Below are positions 1-14,215 of a stretch of DNA of 64,000 nucleotides, piece by piece. Within the stretch, counting starts at the first letter, position 1. Every line of letters starts with the position of its first letter. Source of the stretch: Symbiobacterium thermophilum IAM 14863 (GTDB lineage: Bacteria; Bacillota; Sulfobacillia; Symbiobacteriales; Symbiobacteriaceae). The notes beneath the pieces are model-generated. The model was not told the DNA's origin. It ran no database searches and saw only the letters and a list, made by a program, of their open reading frames with translations. Location: assembly GCF_000009905.1 (NCBI RefSeq), contig NC_006177.1, positions 992,001 through 1,056,000 of the forward strand, in the 5' to 3' direction. Both the position numbers and the translations under genes were made by a program.

Positions 1-55
1 CCCGCATGTCCGGTGGTGTGAGAGGACGGGGGCTAGCCGCCCCCTCCTACTCGAT
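1..55 (+). mobile_element. 3' tail of a group IIC intron (cut by the window edge)
   Basis: These 55 bases are identical to the last 55 bases of the complete group IIC intron at 18793-20672. They contain the 3' strand of domain 5 and all of domain 6, with the probable branch-point A in the CCTACTC segment, and end in AT, the usual AY end. After base 55 the two loci diverge, which fixes the splice boundary. The rest of this copy lies upstream of the window, so its insertion target and any reverse transcriptase cannot be seen. Confidence 0.9.
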
Positions 56-237
56 TGTTTTCCTCCCCTCCGCCCGCCGCACAGCGGCCGCGCCTGTGGT
101 TCCCGTGGCCCTGCACCCGTGGCCCTGCAGGAGAGGAGCCCGGTCCGCTAGTGATCGCACGAACTTAGAGGAAAGTGAATAAAGTCCGACGAATTATACT
201 GGAGTTACCGAATCGCGTGGGGGAGGGTTCGGTCAGG

Positions 238-2202
<1,965 letters not shown>

Positions 2203-2208
2203 GCGGAA

Positions 2209-2234
2209 GGGGAGGGGCAAACCCCTCCCCTCTT
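2209..2234. terminator. Bidirectional intrinsic terminator
   Basis: The perfect 9-bp stem GGGGAGGGG / CCCCTCCCC with a 4-base loop is followed by TCTT. It separates the convergent acs and LysM genes, and its right flank overlaps the LysM stop codon. Confidence 0.8.
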
Positions 2235-2598
2235 ATCGGGCCGGCACGCAGATGATCTGGCCGATGCGCAGGTTGTTCGGGTTCACCGGGTTGACCCGCA
2301 GCAGGTTGGCCACGGTGGTCTGCCGCTCCCAGGCGATGCTGCCCAGGGTGTCGCCCGGCTGGATCCGGTAGGGTTCCCAGCCCTGGGGGCATCGCCCTTG
2401 CGGCGGCGTGACCCAGGGGGACCAGCCCGGGATGCAGAGGGTCTGGCCGATGCGCAGCGACCAGGAGTTCACGCCCGGGTTGGCCCGGGCGATGGCCTGA
2501 GGGGTGGTGCCGAACCGCCAGGCCAGCGTCCAGAAGTTGTCTCCCGGCCGCACCGTGTACGAAAAGGAGCCGGGTGGGCACTGGGGCACTGGGCTCAC
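2233..2598 (-). CDS. Small protein with two LysM domains
   Basis: The protein has 121 residues made almost entirely of two LysM peptidoglycan/chitin-binding repeats, at about 13-57 and 77-120. Each begins with Y.V/I.PGD and ends in LRIGQ.(L/I)C(I/V)P. LysM domains bind N-acetylglucosamine polymers in cell wall or spore cortex. There is no signal peptide or enzymatic domain, so it resembles the small LysM proteins of spore-forming Firmicutes that act in spore coat or cortex; that role is inference. Translation starts at a GTG overlapping a weak GAGG. It is convergent with acs and divergent from the CapA-type gene across about 190 bp. Confidence 0.8.
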   Translation of the reverse strand: MSPVPQCPPGSFSYTVRPGDNFWTLAWRFGTTPQAIARANPGVNSWSLRIGQTLCIPGWSPWVTPPQGRCPQGWEPYRIQPGDTLGSIAWERQTTVANLLRVNPVNPNNLRIGQIICVPAR

Positions 2599-2791
2599 CT
2601 CGCAGAAGTGTGGGTCTCATCCCCAGCCTATGTGAGGGCGCCTCCTGGTGACGAAGCCATCTCCACAGCACCCGGGAGGGCCCGGCCTCCCACAGGGCGC
2701 CGGGCTCCTTTCCTGCGCAGCCGCGTGCAACGGGCGGGGCTCGTCCACCGTCCTACGGGTAAGCCAATCCATGCCTATGGAGGGATAACGC

Positions 2792-4129
2792 TTGAAAACG
2801 AGACGCCGCGGGGCCACCTGGGTTGCACCGGCCGTCGCGCTGTTGGCGTGCCTCCTGCTTCTGTCCGGCTGCACCGGACGGGGACCGGGGGGCGGGGCCG
2901 GCGCGCCGCAGAACGCGGGCGGTGAGGCGCAGGCCCCCGGCCCCTCGGGCGGCGCGGAAGAGCCCGCAGGGCCCGAGACAGGGCCCGGGTCGTCGGAGGA
3001 CGCCGACCCGGAGCAGGAGGAACGGCGGACGGCCCGCATCCTGGCTGTGGGCGACCTGCTCATGCACCTGCCCCTGGTGTATGCCTCGGCGCTGCCGGAC
3101 GGCGAGTGGGACTTCACGCCCCTGTTCGAGCCGGTCCGCCCCTGGATCGAAGCGGCGGACCTGGCCGTCGCCAACCTGGAAACCACCCTCACCGGCCCTG
3201 ACTACCCCTGGGCCGGGTACCCCAGCTTCAACACCCCGCCGGAGTTCGCCCGCGACCTGAAGGCGGTCGGGTTCGATGTCCTGACCCACGCCAACAACCA
3301 CTCGCTGGACTACCTGAAGTTCGGCATCGAGAAGACCCACGAGGCCCTGGAGCGGTACGGGATGCCGCACACCGGCACGGCGCGCACGCCGGACGAGCGG
3401 GAGGAGATCCTGGTCGTGGAGCCGGTGCCGGGCATCCGCGTGGCGGTGCTGGCCTACACCGCCACGACCAACTGGATCCCCCTGCCGGAGCCCTGGTCGG
3501 TGAACCTGGTGGACGACGAGCAGATGCCTGCCGACATCCGCCGGGCGCGGGCGCGTGAGGACGTGGACCTGGTGATCGTCGCGCTGCACTTCGGCGAAGA
3601 GTACGCCCGCGAACCCAACGATGAGCAGCGCCACTACGTGGACGTGGCGCTGCAGGCCGGGGCGGACATCGTCCTGGGCAGCCATCCTCACGTGATCCAG
3701 CCCATCGAGGTGCGCCAGGTCCGGGACGAGTTCGGGCGCGACCTGCCCCGGGCGGTGGTCTACAGCCTCGGCAACTTCATCTCCAACCAGGAGGGGCTGT
3801 ACCGGGAGGCCGGCATCATGATGCTCATCGACGTGGCAAAGGAAGGCGGCGTCACCCGGATCGAGCAGGTCTCGTTCGTGCCCACCTGGGTCCACGGGTA
3901 CCGGGCCGAGGGAAGACAGCGATACCGGGTGGTGGTGGTGGAGCAGTCGCTGCGCGACTGCGAGGCCGGGCTCGACCCGCTCCTCACCCCGGCGGACTGC
4001 CAGCGGCTCCGGGAGGTCTGGGCCGATACGACCCGCCAGGCGGCGGGCAGCCCCGACGTCGCCGTCTGGTCCGTCGACCTCCCTCCGCAGCATCCCCGCG
4101 CACAGGCGGTGGCCCCGGGATCATCATAG
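2792..4129 (+). CDS. CapA/PgsA-family lipoprotein (metallophosphoesterase fold)
   Basis: This 445-residue lipoprotein starts at TTG with GGAGGG seven bases upstream. A basic N-terminus and hydrophobic helix end in the lipobox LSGC, with lipidation at Cys27, followed by a Gly/Pro/Glu-rich linker to about residue 75. The rest matches the PGA_cap family: GDLLMH, NLETTLTG, a THANNHSLDY segment, GSHPHVIQP and YSLGNFIS, which supply the metal ligands of the calcineurin-like phosphoesterase fold. Family members take part in poly-gamma-glutamate capsule production, but no capBC genes are adjacent, so its substrate here is unknown. It should act on the outer face of the membrane. Confidence 0.88.
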   Translation: MKTRRRGATWVAPAVALLACLLLLSGCTGRGPGGGAGAPQNAGGEAQAPGPSGGAEEPAGPETGPGSSEDADPEQEERRTARILAVGDLLMHLPLVYASALPDGEWDFTPLFEPVRPWIEAADLAVANLETTLTGPDYPWAGYPSFNTPPEFARDLKAVGFDVLTHANNHSLDYLKFGIEKTHEALERYGMPHTGTARTPDEREEILVVEPVPGIRVAVLAYTATTNWIPLPEPWSVNLVDDEQMPADIRRARAREDVDLVIVALHFGEEYAREPNDEQRHYVDVALQAGADIVLGSHPHVIQPIEVRQVRDEFGRDLPRAVVYSLGNFISNQEGLYREAGIMMLIDVAKEGGVTRIEQVSFVPTWVHGYRAEGRQRYRVVVVEQSLRDCEAGLDPLLTPADCQRLREVWADTTRQAAGSPDVAVWSVDLPPQHPRAQAVAPGSS

Positions 4130-4165
4130 ACTGGGGAGAGCGAGGACGCGGAAGGGGGGAGGCCC

Positions 4166-4525
4166 TTGGCGGAGGCCCGACAGATCCTGACCCCGGCGGA
4201 CGTCGACGCGGTCATCGAGGCGTCGCGGAAGCGGCCGGTACTGGTGTTCAAACACTCCACCCGGTGCCCCATCTCGGCAGCGGCCCACCGGGAGTGGAGC
4301 GCCTTCCTGGCCGGCCCCGAGGCGGAGCGGGCTGATCACTTCTGGGTGCGGGTGATCCAGGAGCGGCCCGTGTCCCTGGCCCTGGCCAGCCGCGTGGGGG
4401 TGCCCCACCAGTCGCCCCAGGTGCTGCTGATCCGAGACGGCCGGGCGGTCTGGCACGCGTCGCATTACGCCATCACGGCCGGGCGGCTGAAGGCGGCGCT
4501 GGACCAGGCAGCCGCGCAGCGGTAA
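4166..4525 (+). CDS. ytxJ: Bacilliredoxin-like monothiol protein YtxJ
   Basis: This 119-residue protein has the single-cysteine motif KHSTRCPIS near residue 34, typical of the YtxJ (DUF2847) thioredoxin-fold family. These proteins are associated with bacillithiol and are thought to remove bacillithiol from oxidised protein thiols. The second half has the family's WxRVIQERPVS and cis-proline-like VPHQSPQ segments. It starts at TTG with a very strong GGGGGAGG site. The gene is 36 bp behind the CapA-type gene and may be cotranscribed. It suggests the cell makes bacillithiol, although no bsh genes are in view. Confidence 0.85.
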   Translation: MAEARQILTPADVDAVIEASRKRPVLVFKHSTRCPISAAAHREWSAFLAGPEAERADHFWVRVIQERPVSLALASRVGVPHQSPQVLLIRDGRAVWHASHYAITAGRLKAALDQAAAQR

Positions 4526-4566
4526 GGGCGTGCCAAGGCGCACCTCGGGGATCGCCGGACAAACGC

Positions 4567-4611
4567 AAGGGGCTGTCCCGGAGCAGAGACGTCTGCCCGG
4601 GACAGCCCCTT
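4567..4611. terminator. Long bidirectional terminator hairpin
   Basis: A 15-bp perfect outer stem (AAGGGGCTGTCCCGG and its complement) extends inward through GCAGA/TCTGC. It lies between the convergent ytxJ and methyltransferase genes. T residues follow on the plus side; on the minus side the AA pairs supply TT. Confidence 0.8.
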
Positions 4612-4635
4612 GTGCTTCTGGTGTAAACGCCTCAC

Positions 4636-5475
4636 TTACTTCTCCAGGATGCAGACGACAGCCTTCATGAAGAACTCCGGCGCCACCGCCGCCAGGGGCT
4701 TCAAGAAGGAGCGGAGCGGCACCAGCCGCCAGTGGGCGATCCGGAACGGCGACTCTTCCACGATACGCCGGAACCGCTTGATCGTCATGCGGTTGATGTA
4801 GGTGATCCGGGTCCGGTTGGTCTCGGGATTGCCGAGCCGCAGCCGGAGCCGCATGTCGGCGTCCGGCAGGTCCTTTACCAACTCCCGGTATGCCTCGATC
4901 AGCACTGGCTCGCTGAAGAACGCGTGGACCCAGGGGATGCCGATGACGTCCGAGAGGTGGGCGCCGTAGGGGTGGTAGTACGGAGGGAAGTTGGTGAAGA
5001 ACCGGCCCCCGGGCTTCAGCACCCGGTACGCCTCCCGCAGCACCGCCTCGGGCTGGGCCACGTGCTCCATGACGTCGTTGGCGATGATCACGTCGAAGTG
5101 GTCGTCCGGGAAGGGCAGGGCGGTGGCGTCGGCGGTGAGGAACTCGGCCCGGTCGGAGAGGTTCTTCTCGGCCGCCAGGGCCCGGGCCTCGTGCTCGTAG
5201 TGGGGGACGACGTCCACGCCGTAGATCTTTTTCACGCCCAGGGTGGCGTAGTAGAGGGTCTTGCCGCCCGCCCCCGAGCCGATGTCCAGCACGGTCTTGC
5301 CCCGCATGATCTCCTCCGGCGACAGGAAGGGCCGGTAGTGCTCCAGGGTGAGATGGCCCCGCTCGAACTGCCAGTCGGCGTACCGCATCGTGCCCTGGTT
5401 GGCCAAATTGAACGGGTGCACGGGCGGGGGGAAGAGCTTGTTCAGCGAAAGCAGAATCCTCGTGGCCAGTCGCAA
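4636..5475 (-). CDS. Class I SAM-dependent methyltransferase
   Basis: This 279-residue protein has the Rossmann methyltransferase signature VLDIGSGAGGKT (motif I), an acidic motif II in YGVDVV and the motif-IV-like DVIIANDVMEHV, as in UbiE/Methyltransf_11 proteins. The C-terminal third (RLRLGNPETNRTRITYINR onward) may select the substrate, which I cannot identify. I prefer the TTG start at 5475 because AGGAG lies about 10 nt upstream; an in-frame ATG at 5493 has no clear site and would add six residues. It reads in the same direction as lhr, 190 bp downstream of it. Confidence 0.85.
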   Translation of the reverse strand: MRLATRILLSLNKLFPPPVHPFNLANQGTMRYADWQFERGHLTLEHYRPFLSPEEIMRGKTVLDIGSGAGGKTLYYATLGVKKIYGVDVVPHYEHEARALAAEKNLSDRAEFLTADATALPFPDDHFDVIIANDVMEHVAQPEAVLREAYRVLKPGGRFFTNFPPYYHPYGAHLSDVIGIPWVHAFFSEPVLIEAYRELVKDLPDADMRLRLRLGNPETNRTRITYINRMTIKRFRRIVEESPFRIAHWRLVPLRSFLKPLAAVAPEFFMKAVVCILEK

Positions 5476-5520
5476 GTCGTCACCACTCCTCATCGGCGCC
5501 GCCGGGAGGAAACCTCCACC

Positions 5521-5613
5521 GGGGACGGCGCCTGCTTCGGCAGCGCCCGGGGCGGCACGGGCCCCGGCGCCCCCCGGGCGTTTCCGGCCGCAGGGGACAG
5601 CACCTGCTTCGGC
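5521..5613. repeat. Two near-identical 21-bp direct repeats
   Basis: Copies at 5521-5541 and 5593-5613 share GGGGAC.GC.CCTGCTTCGGC with two differences. The first copy can fold into a TTCG-capped hairpin (GGCG.CTGC/GCAGCGCC). They lie in the 172-bp gap between lhr and the methyltransferase; function is unknown. Confidence 0.5.
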
Positions 5614-5665
5614 GCAGGCCGAAGGATTCCTGCCTGCACGGGTGCGCGGTCTTGAGGGTTCCCCG

Positions 5666-10057
<4,392 letters not shown>

Positions 10058-10129
10058 ACGGCGCACCTCCCATCCGATCTGTCGGTCATTTCGCTGTGAG
10101 ATGATTTTCCGGCTACGGCCTTAGCACCG

Positions 10130-10158
10130 TTGACTGCAATCAGAATATAATGTAGATT
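10130..10158 (+). promoter_or_regulatory. Possible sigma-A promoter
   Basis: TTGACT is separated by 17 bp from TAGATT in a locally AT-rich stretch upstream of the broken lipoprotein gene. A perfect TATAAT lies within the spacer at 10146 but is only 10 bp from TTGACT, so the true -10 element is uncertain. Confidence 0.35.
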
Positions 10159-10227
10159 TACATGTGCACAATCCATCTTGCATCAACGCCTTGTTTGTAA
10201 TTCTGTTTACGGAGGCTGGCTCACCTG

Positions 10228-10805
10228 ATGAGAACTTATCGAATGAAAATAGCCGGAATGGTCGGGCTCGCCCTGCTTTCTCTCGTAACCATGGTCGCCT
10301 GTGCGCAGCCAGACCATTCCGCTTTGGAGGAGTACGAAGCCGCCATACAAGCCAGGGCTCCGCACGAAGTTCCGCGCGATGGCCGCACAATACTCCTCTT
10401 CATCCATTCGAAATGCCGGGGGAAGTCGATTGGTACGTTGTGACTCGAACACTCGATAAGACGATATTGAAGCAGTTGTACCAGCATGTACCGCCGGAAC
10501 GTGGGATCTTTGATGCTGAGGGTGAAATTGGGCGCGTCTTCAGTGTGGAGCGAGTGCCCAGCACGGCTTTCCTGGAGGATGGCATCCGTGTGCTCTACAC
10601 GGTGTTACTCCGCAGAGCTGGGTTTGCGGTGATTGGTCGCCTTGGCAGTACACGAACACTTACTGCAAGAGTGCCCCATTCGCTTGCCTATTTGAACCAC
10701 AAAAGGGACATTATTACGATCGATATCGGAGGTCAAGAGTCTGCTGCGATTCCATTTCGGGGATTTGCGAGACAAGGAATGAGTTCCGGGACGAGCTCTA
10801 CATGA
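10228..10805 (+). pseudogene. Broken thioredoxin-like lipoprotein gene
   Basis: The first frame (10228-10443, ATG) encodes a signal peptide with a lipobox-like MVAC near residue 25. It then gives a helix and RTILLFIHSKC, which looks like the first strand and first active-site cysteine of a thioredoxin fold, before a TGA at 10441. The next frame continues the fold: a strand DWYVV, then RGIFDAEGEIGRVFSVERVP, with a cis-proline-like VPST next, ending at 10805. The second active-site cysteine and the following helix are missing, so a deletion with frameshift is more likely than a simple one-base slip. Base composition is less GC-rich than the neighbours. Reading this as one decayed gene is inference. 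Confidence 0.6.
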
Positions 10806-11107
10806 GCTGTGCATGCGATCCCTAGCAAACTTTGTCCGCGATAACCCATGTTCCGACGGGGGATGCGAGGCGCGGTTTGCCTTGGTTCTCGTGTCCCCCA
10901 TTTCCACTCCAAGAGCCGCTGCAGCCCCTGCAGGAATGAGTTCAAGGACCTGCTCCTTTACCGGTATACCTACAATTTGCAGCATGCTTACCTGCGGTAA
11001 TCGTTGTGCCGAAGGGGAAACGAGGGGTCGCCGATGTTGGCTCTCGTGTCCCCCTTCCCATGAGGAAGGGATTTCATGTGCCTGAGAAGGGGAGTGCTCT
11101 GCAACCC
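10806..11107. other. Gap with no convincing gene
   Basis: About 300 bp between the broken lipoprotein gene and the ABC operon. Short open frames exist on both strands but none has a good ribosome site or recognisable product. Two imperfect copies of a segment containing CTCGTGTCCCCC occur near 10890 and 11043. Composition is less GC-rich than the surroundings, consistent with decayed sequence. Confidence 0.5.
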
Positions 11108-12802
11108 ATGATGTCCGTTCGCACTTTCACCCGCCTGTTGCAAGGCTACACCGCCCATTCCCTGCGGAGCCCCGACTTCCTCATGAGTGCGTTCCTCGCC
11201 TTTGCTGCCGTCGGACTCGACCTGAACCCGGGCTCCTCGGCCGGGTGGTTGTCGGTCGGGGAGTTCGGCCGGCACGTCTACGGCCTCAGCACCCTGCTGG
11301 GGCCGCTCGTCGCGTCGCTGATGCTCTGGCGTTTGGCTCGTCTGGATCAGGCGCTGGATGAGGTCGTCGAACTGCGCACCGACCACGAGTTGGGCCCCCT
11401 GGCGGCGCGGGCGCTGGGCGGCGCCCTGGCAGCGGTGCTGGCGATCGGCCTCGGTGTGTGCGGGGTGGGCCTGGTCCATCAGATCGGGCAGCCCTTCACC
11501 TGGTCCGGCTGGCCCTATGCGGTGGCCTACCTGGCCCGAAGTGCCGCCACCATGCTGGTCTGGACCGGGCTGGCCACCGCGGGGATCGCGGCGACCCGGA
11601 GCCCGTGGGGCGCCTTCGCCCTCCCCCTGCTCACCTGGATTGTGGCGTTCGCCCCCCGGCTCCCCGAAAAGGTCTCGGAAATGGCCCGGTTCCTGGTGCT
11701 GACCGACGCGGCCATTGTGAGTCCGATGAATCCCTGGGGGGTCGGCTTCGTGAGCGCCGCAGGCTGGGTGGGTGCTTTCCTCCTGGGCTTCCTGGGGCTC
11801 CTCGGCTTGGCCGCATCGGTGCAGCGAGTGCATCGCTGCACGTTTCGCGCCGGCACGGCCGCCTTCACCCTGCTCTGCTGGGGGGGCCTGCCGCTCTACC
11901 TGGCCGTTGCCGATCCCGTACCCGCAGAAGTGGCATTCACAGGTGCGATCCAAACGCGCTATCCGGTCACCCACAGGTCCGCGTCCGACCCGGTCCCGGC
12001 GAAAGCAGGCATGGAAGCGCTGGCGACCGGGACCGGGGTCCTGTACCGGCCGGCCGGGAAGCCGGTGCCGGACGAACTCCTGCCCGTCTACCGCACCGTC
12101 CGGTCGTGGATTGAGCAGGCCCCCTGGGAAACGGGCATCGCAGATGTTTGGGTGCTTCCCGACTTCAACCTCCTTTCGTACCCGGTCGAAACTTTCGTTG
12201 ACGGGTCCAACCTGATCGTCGACGAGGACCTGCTGCGCCAGTTCCGCGTCGCGGACCGGCTGTCGATTGCTGTGAAGCTCACCGAGCCCCTGCCGGTCAA
12301 CCGGCCGGCGCGGATCTACCTGGCGCTCTGGCTCCTCTCCGGCGGGCAGGAAAGGGAGATCCGGCCGCTGCTGGCCTTCCTGGAGCACTACATGGCCACC
12401 GGGACGACCTCCTCCGCGGGCGCCTGCGAGGGCGCACTGGCGTGGGACATCCCTGACGACGAACTCGGGCGCCTTGCCTGGGGGGATCGGTTCCGGCCCA
12501 TCGATCTTTCGCCCCGCGATCTTTCTGCCCTGCCCGGTGACGGCGTCGTCTCAGCTCCCGCTTTGGCGGCAGAACAGTACCAGTTTGACGGGCCGACCGT
12601 GGCGGCGGCAGAAGAGCGCCAGCACGAAGTGCTGTTCAGCATGCTGCACCGGTGGAACCCGGCGTTTCACCAGCCCCATCAGTTCAGCGCCCTCGACGCC
12701 TGCCTGGTCCTGCGCCACTGGGAGGCGGGCGAGGAGCAGGGCCACGAGCGCTACATCGCCGGACGGCTGGCGGAACTGCAGCACCCGAGGGAGGCGGAGT
12801 AG
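11108..12802 (+). CDS. Polytopic membrane protein of an ABC-type operon
   Basis: A protein of about 564 residues. The N-terminal 270 residues contain roughly six hydrophobic segments, resembling an ABC-2 type permease. The C-terminal half is soluble, probably on the outer face, and has no motif I recognise. The stop codon directly abuts the ATG of the ABC ATPase gene, so the two should be cotranscribed. The start is uncertain: ATG 11108 and ATG 11111 follow AAGGGGAG at a long spacing of 13-16 nt, and an upstream in-frame start at 11006 is less likely. A permease with a large fused sensor or substrate domain is the simplest reading, but the substrate is unknown. Confidence 0.7.
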   Translation: MMSVRTFTRLLQGYTAHSLRSPDFLMSAFLAFAAVGLDLNPGSSAGWLSVGEFGRHVYGLSTLLGPLVASLMLWRLARLDQALDEVVELRTDHELGPLAARALGGALAAVLAIGLGVCGVGLVHQIGQPFTWSGWPYAVAYLARSAATMLVWTGLATAGIAATRSPWGAFALPLLTWIVAFAPRLPEKVSEMARFLVLTDAAIVSPMNPWGVGFVSAAGWVGAFLLGFLGLLGLAASVQRVHRCTFRAGTAAFTLLCWGGLPLYLAVADPVPAEVAFTGAIQTRYPVTHRSASDPVPAKAGMEALATGTGVLYRPAGKPVPDELLPVYRTVRSWIEQAPWETGIADVWVLPDFNLLSYPVETFVDGSNLIVDEDLLRQFRVADRLSIAVKLTEPLPVNRPARIYLALWLLSGGQEREIRPLLAFLEHYMATGTTSSAGACEGALAWDIPDDELGRLAWGDRFRPIDLSPRDLSALPGDGVVSAPALAAEQYQFDGPTVAAAEERQHEVLFSMLHRWNPAFHQPHQFSALDACLVLRHWEAGEEQGHERYIAGRLAELQHPREAE

Positions 12803-13543
12803 ATGCTGACCTATGAGCTCCGAGACGTTTCACTCACGCTGGGGCGCAAGCGAATTTTCAGCGGGCTCGACCTGAAGCTGGAAGGCCGCGTGATCGGCCT
12901 CCTGGGCCCCAACGGCGCCGGCAAGACCTCGCTGATGCGCCTGCTGGCGACCCTGCTCCGGCCGACCCGGGGGCAGATCCTGCTGCACGGCCGGGACATC
13001 GTCCGCGAGCCGGCGTACGCCCGCACCCGGATCGGCTACGTCCCCCAGCACTTCCGGCCCCCGGGCGACCTGACCGGGCGGCAGGTGCTCCAGTACCTCG
13101 GGGCCCTGCGGGACGTGGTGGAGGCCGAGAGAATCGACCGGTGCCTGGTGCAGACGGGGCTGAGCCGGGTGGCCGACCAGGCGGCGGGGGCCTATTCCGG
13201 CGGCACGCTCCGGCGCCTGGCCCTGGCGCAGGCCCTCCTGAGCGACCCCCAGGTCCTCCTGATGGACGAGCCGACGGCCGGCCTGGACCCCGAGGAGCAG
13301 GACCGCTTCCAGACCCTGGTGCGGGGCCTTGCCGAGCGGGGTGCGCAGGTGCTCATCTCCACCCACCTGCTGGCGGAGGTCTCCCAACTGGCCGACACGG
13401 CCGTGGTGCTGCACGAGGGGCGTATCCTCTTCGCCGGTCCCGCCCCGGACTTGCTGGCCAGGACCGGGGCGCAGCGGCTGCAGGACGCCTACCTGCGCCT
13501 GCTGCGCGACCCGGCGCTCCAGGTGGTGGGGGCGAGGCCATGA
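12803..13543 (+). CDS. ABC transporter ATP-binding protein
   Basis: This 246-residue nucleotide-binding domain has Walker A GPNGAGKTS at 35-43, Q-loop VPQHF near 80, signature YSGGT at 131-135, Walker B VLLMDEP at 151-157 and the switch histidine in STHLL. Architecture and the DEPTAGLD sequence fit ABC-2 type exporters of the CcmA/NatA group. It abuts the upstream membrane protein gene and overlaps the next permease gene by four bases (ATGA), so the three proteins probably form one transporter. Confidence 0.92.
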   Translation: MLTYELRDVSLTLGRKRIFSGLDLKLEGRVIGLLGPNGAGKTSLMRLLATLLRPTRGQILLHGRDIVREPAYARTRIGYVPQHFRPPGDLTGRQVLQYLGALRDVVEAERIDRCLVQTGLSRVADQAAGAYSGGTLRRLALAQALLSDPQVLLMDEPTAGLDPEEQDRFQTLVRGLAERGAQVLISTHLLAEVSQLADTAVVLHEGRILFAGPAPDLLARTGAQRLQDAYLRLLRDPALQVVGARP

Positions 13544-14172
13544 GGGTAGAAATGAGCCTGAACTTCCTGCGGGAGGCCCGCGTGCTCTTCCACGGCCGGC
13601 GCGGCCTCGCCTGGCTGGTGCCCCTGGCGGTGCTGCTCCTGCGCTTCGCCGGGTTTGATGCGACGAGCCCCGAAAACGCCGCCGCGCTGGAGCTCCTGCT
13701 GCCGCTGGTCGGGCCCGCCATCGCCGTCGTGCTCCTCAGCCTGGACCAGCACGGCATGGGCGAGGTGGTGCTGGCCGGCTCCCGTGCGGGCCACTTCGTC
13801 TGGGTGTACCGGCTCGCCTGGGTGGTCCTGTGGCTGCTCCTCCTCGTGGCGGTGCCGGCGCCTTCGCCGGACCTGCTCCTGGCGCTGGGACCCGCCGCAC
13901 TGCTCATGGGCGTGGTCCTGTCGCTGTCGCGGCGGATCAGCCTGCGGGCCGGCCTGAGCGTCGCCCTGGTGTGGTGGGGCATCTCCTACCTCGCCATCCG
14001 GTTGGCGGACCCGCTGCTCTACTTCAGCCCGTTCTCCTGGGCGATGCTGCAGCTCGTGCAGACCGGGCTGTTTCCCGAGGAGATCTGGCTGCGCAAGGGT
14101 GCGCAGCTCCTCCTGGGCCTGCTCCTGGCCCTGGACTGGGCGCGCCAGAACATGAAAGGTCACCATCATTAA
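13540..14172 (+). CDS. Small ABC-2-like permease
   Basis: A 210-residue hydrophobic protein with about five to six membrane segments and short loops, starting at an ATG that overlaps the ATPase stop. It has no motif of its own, but its position behind the ATPase gene and its size suggest the second membrane subunit of the exporter encoded by this operon. It ends in a basic HHH-containing tail. A terminator follows within 20 bp. Confidence 0.7.
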   Translation: MRVEMSLNFLREARVLFHGRRGLAWLVPLAVLLLRFAGFDATSPENAAALELLLPLVGPAIAVVLLSLDQHGMGEVVLAGSRAGHFVWVYRLAWVVLWLLLLVAVPAPSPDLLLALGPAALLMGVVLSLSRRISLRAGLSVALVWWGISYLAIRLADPLLYFSPFSWAMLQLVQTGLFPEEIWLRKGAQLLLGLLLALDWARQNMKGHHH

Positions 14173-14185
14173 GTAAGCGTCAACG

Positions 14186-14215
14186 GCCGGCGGTCGCCAG
14201 ACCGCCGGCTATTTG
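14186..14215. terminator. Terminator of the ABC operon
   Basis: The 10-bp stem GCCGGCGGTC / GACCGCCGGC with a GCCA loop is followed by TATTTG. It also touches the stop codon of the convergent MFS gene and may work in both directions. Confidence 0.78.

Noticed and set aside
2753-4093. A long minus-strand open frame opposite the CapA-type gene
   Set aside because: It mirrors the real gene's codon pattern and lacks any conserved motif or ribosome site.
10130-10151. TTGACT with the perfect TATAAT as one promoter
   Set aside because: The spacing is only 10 bp; the weaker TAGATT at 17 bp is preferred.
10813-11085. A 90-codon plus-strand gene
   Set aside because: No ribosome site and unusual Ser/Cys/Pro composition; it lies in a decayed gap.
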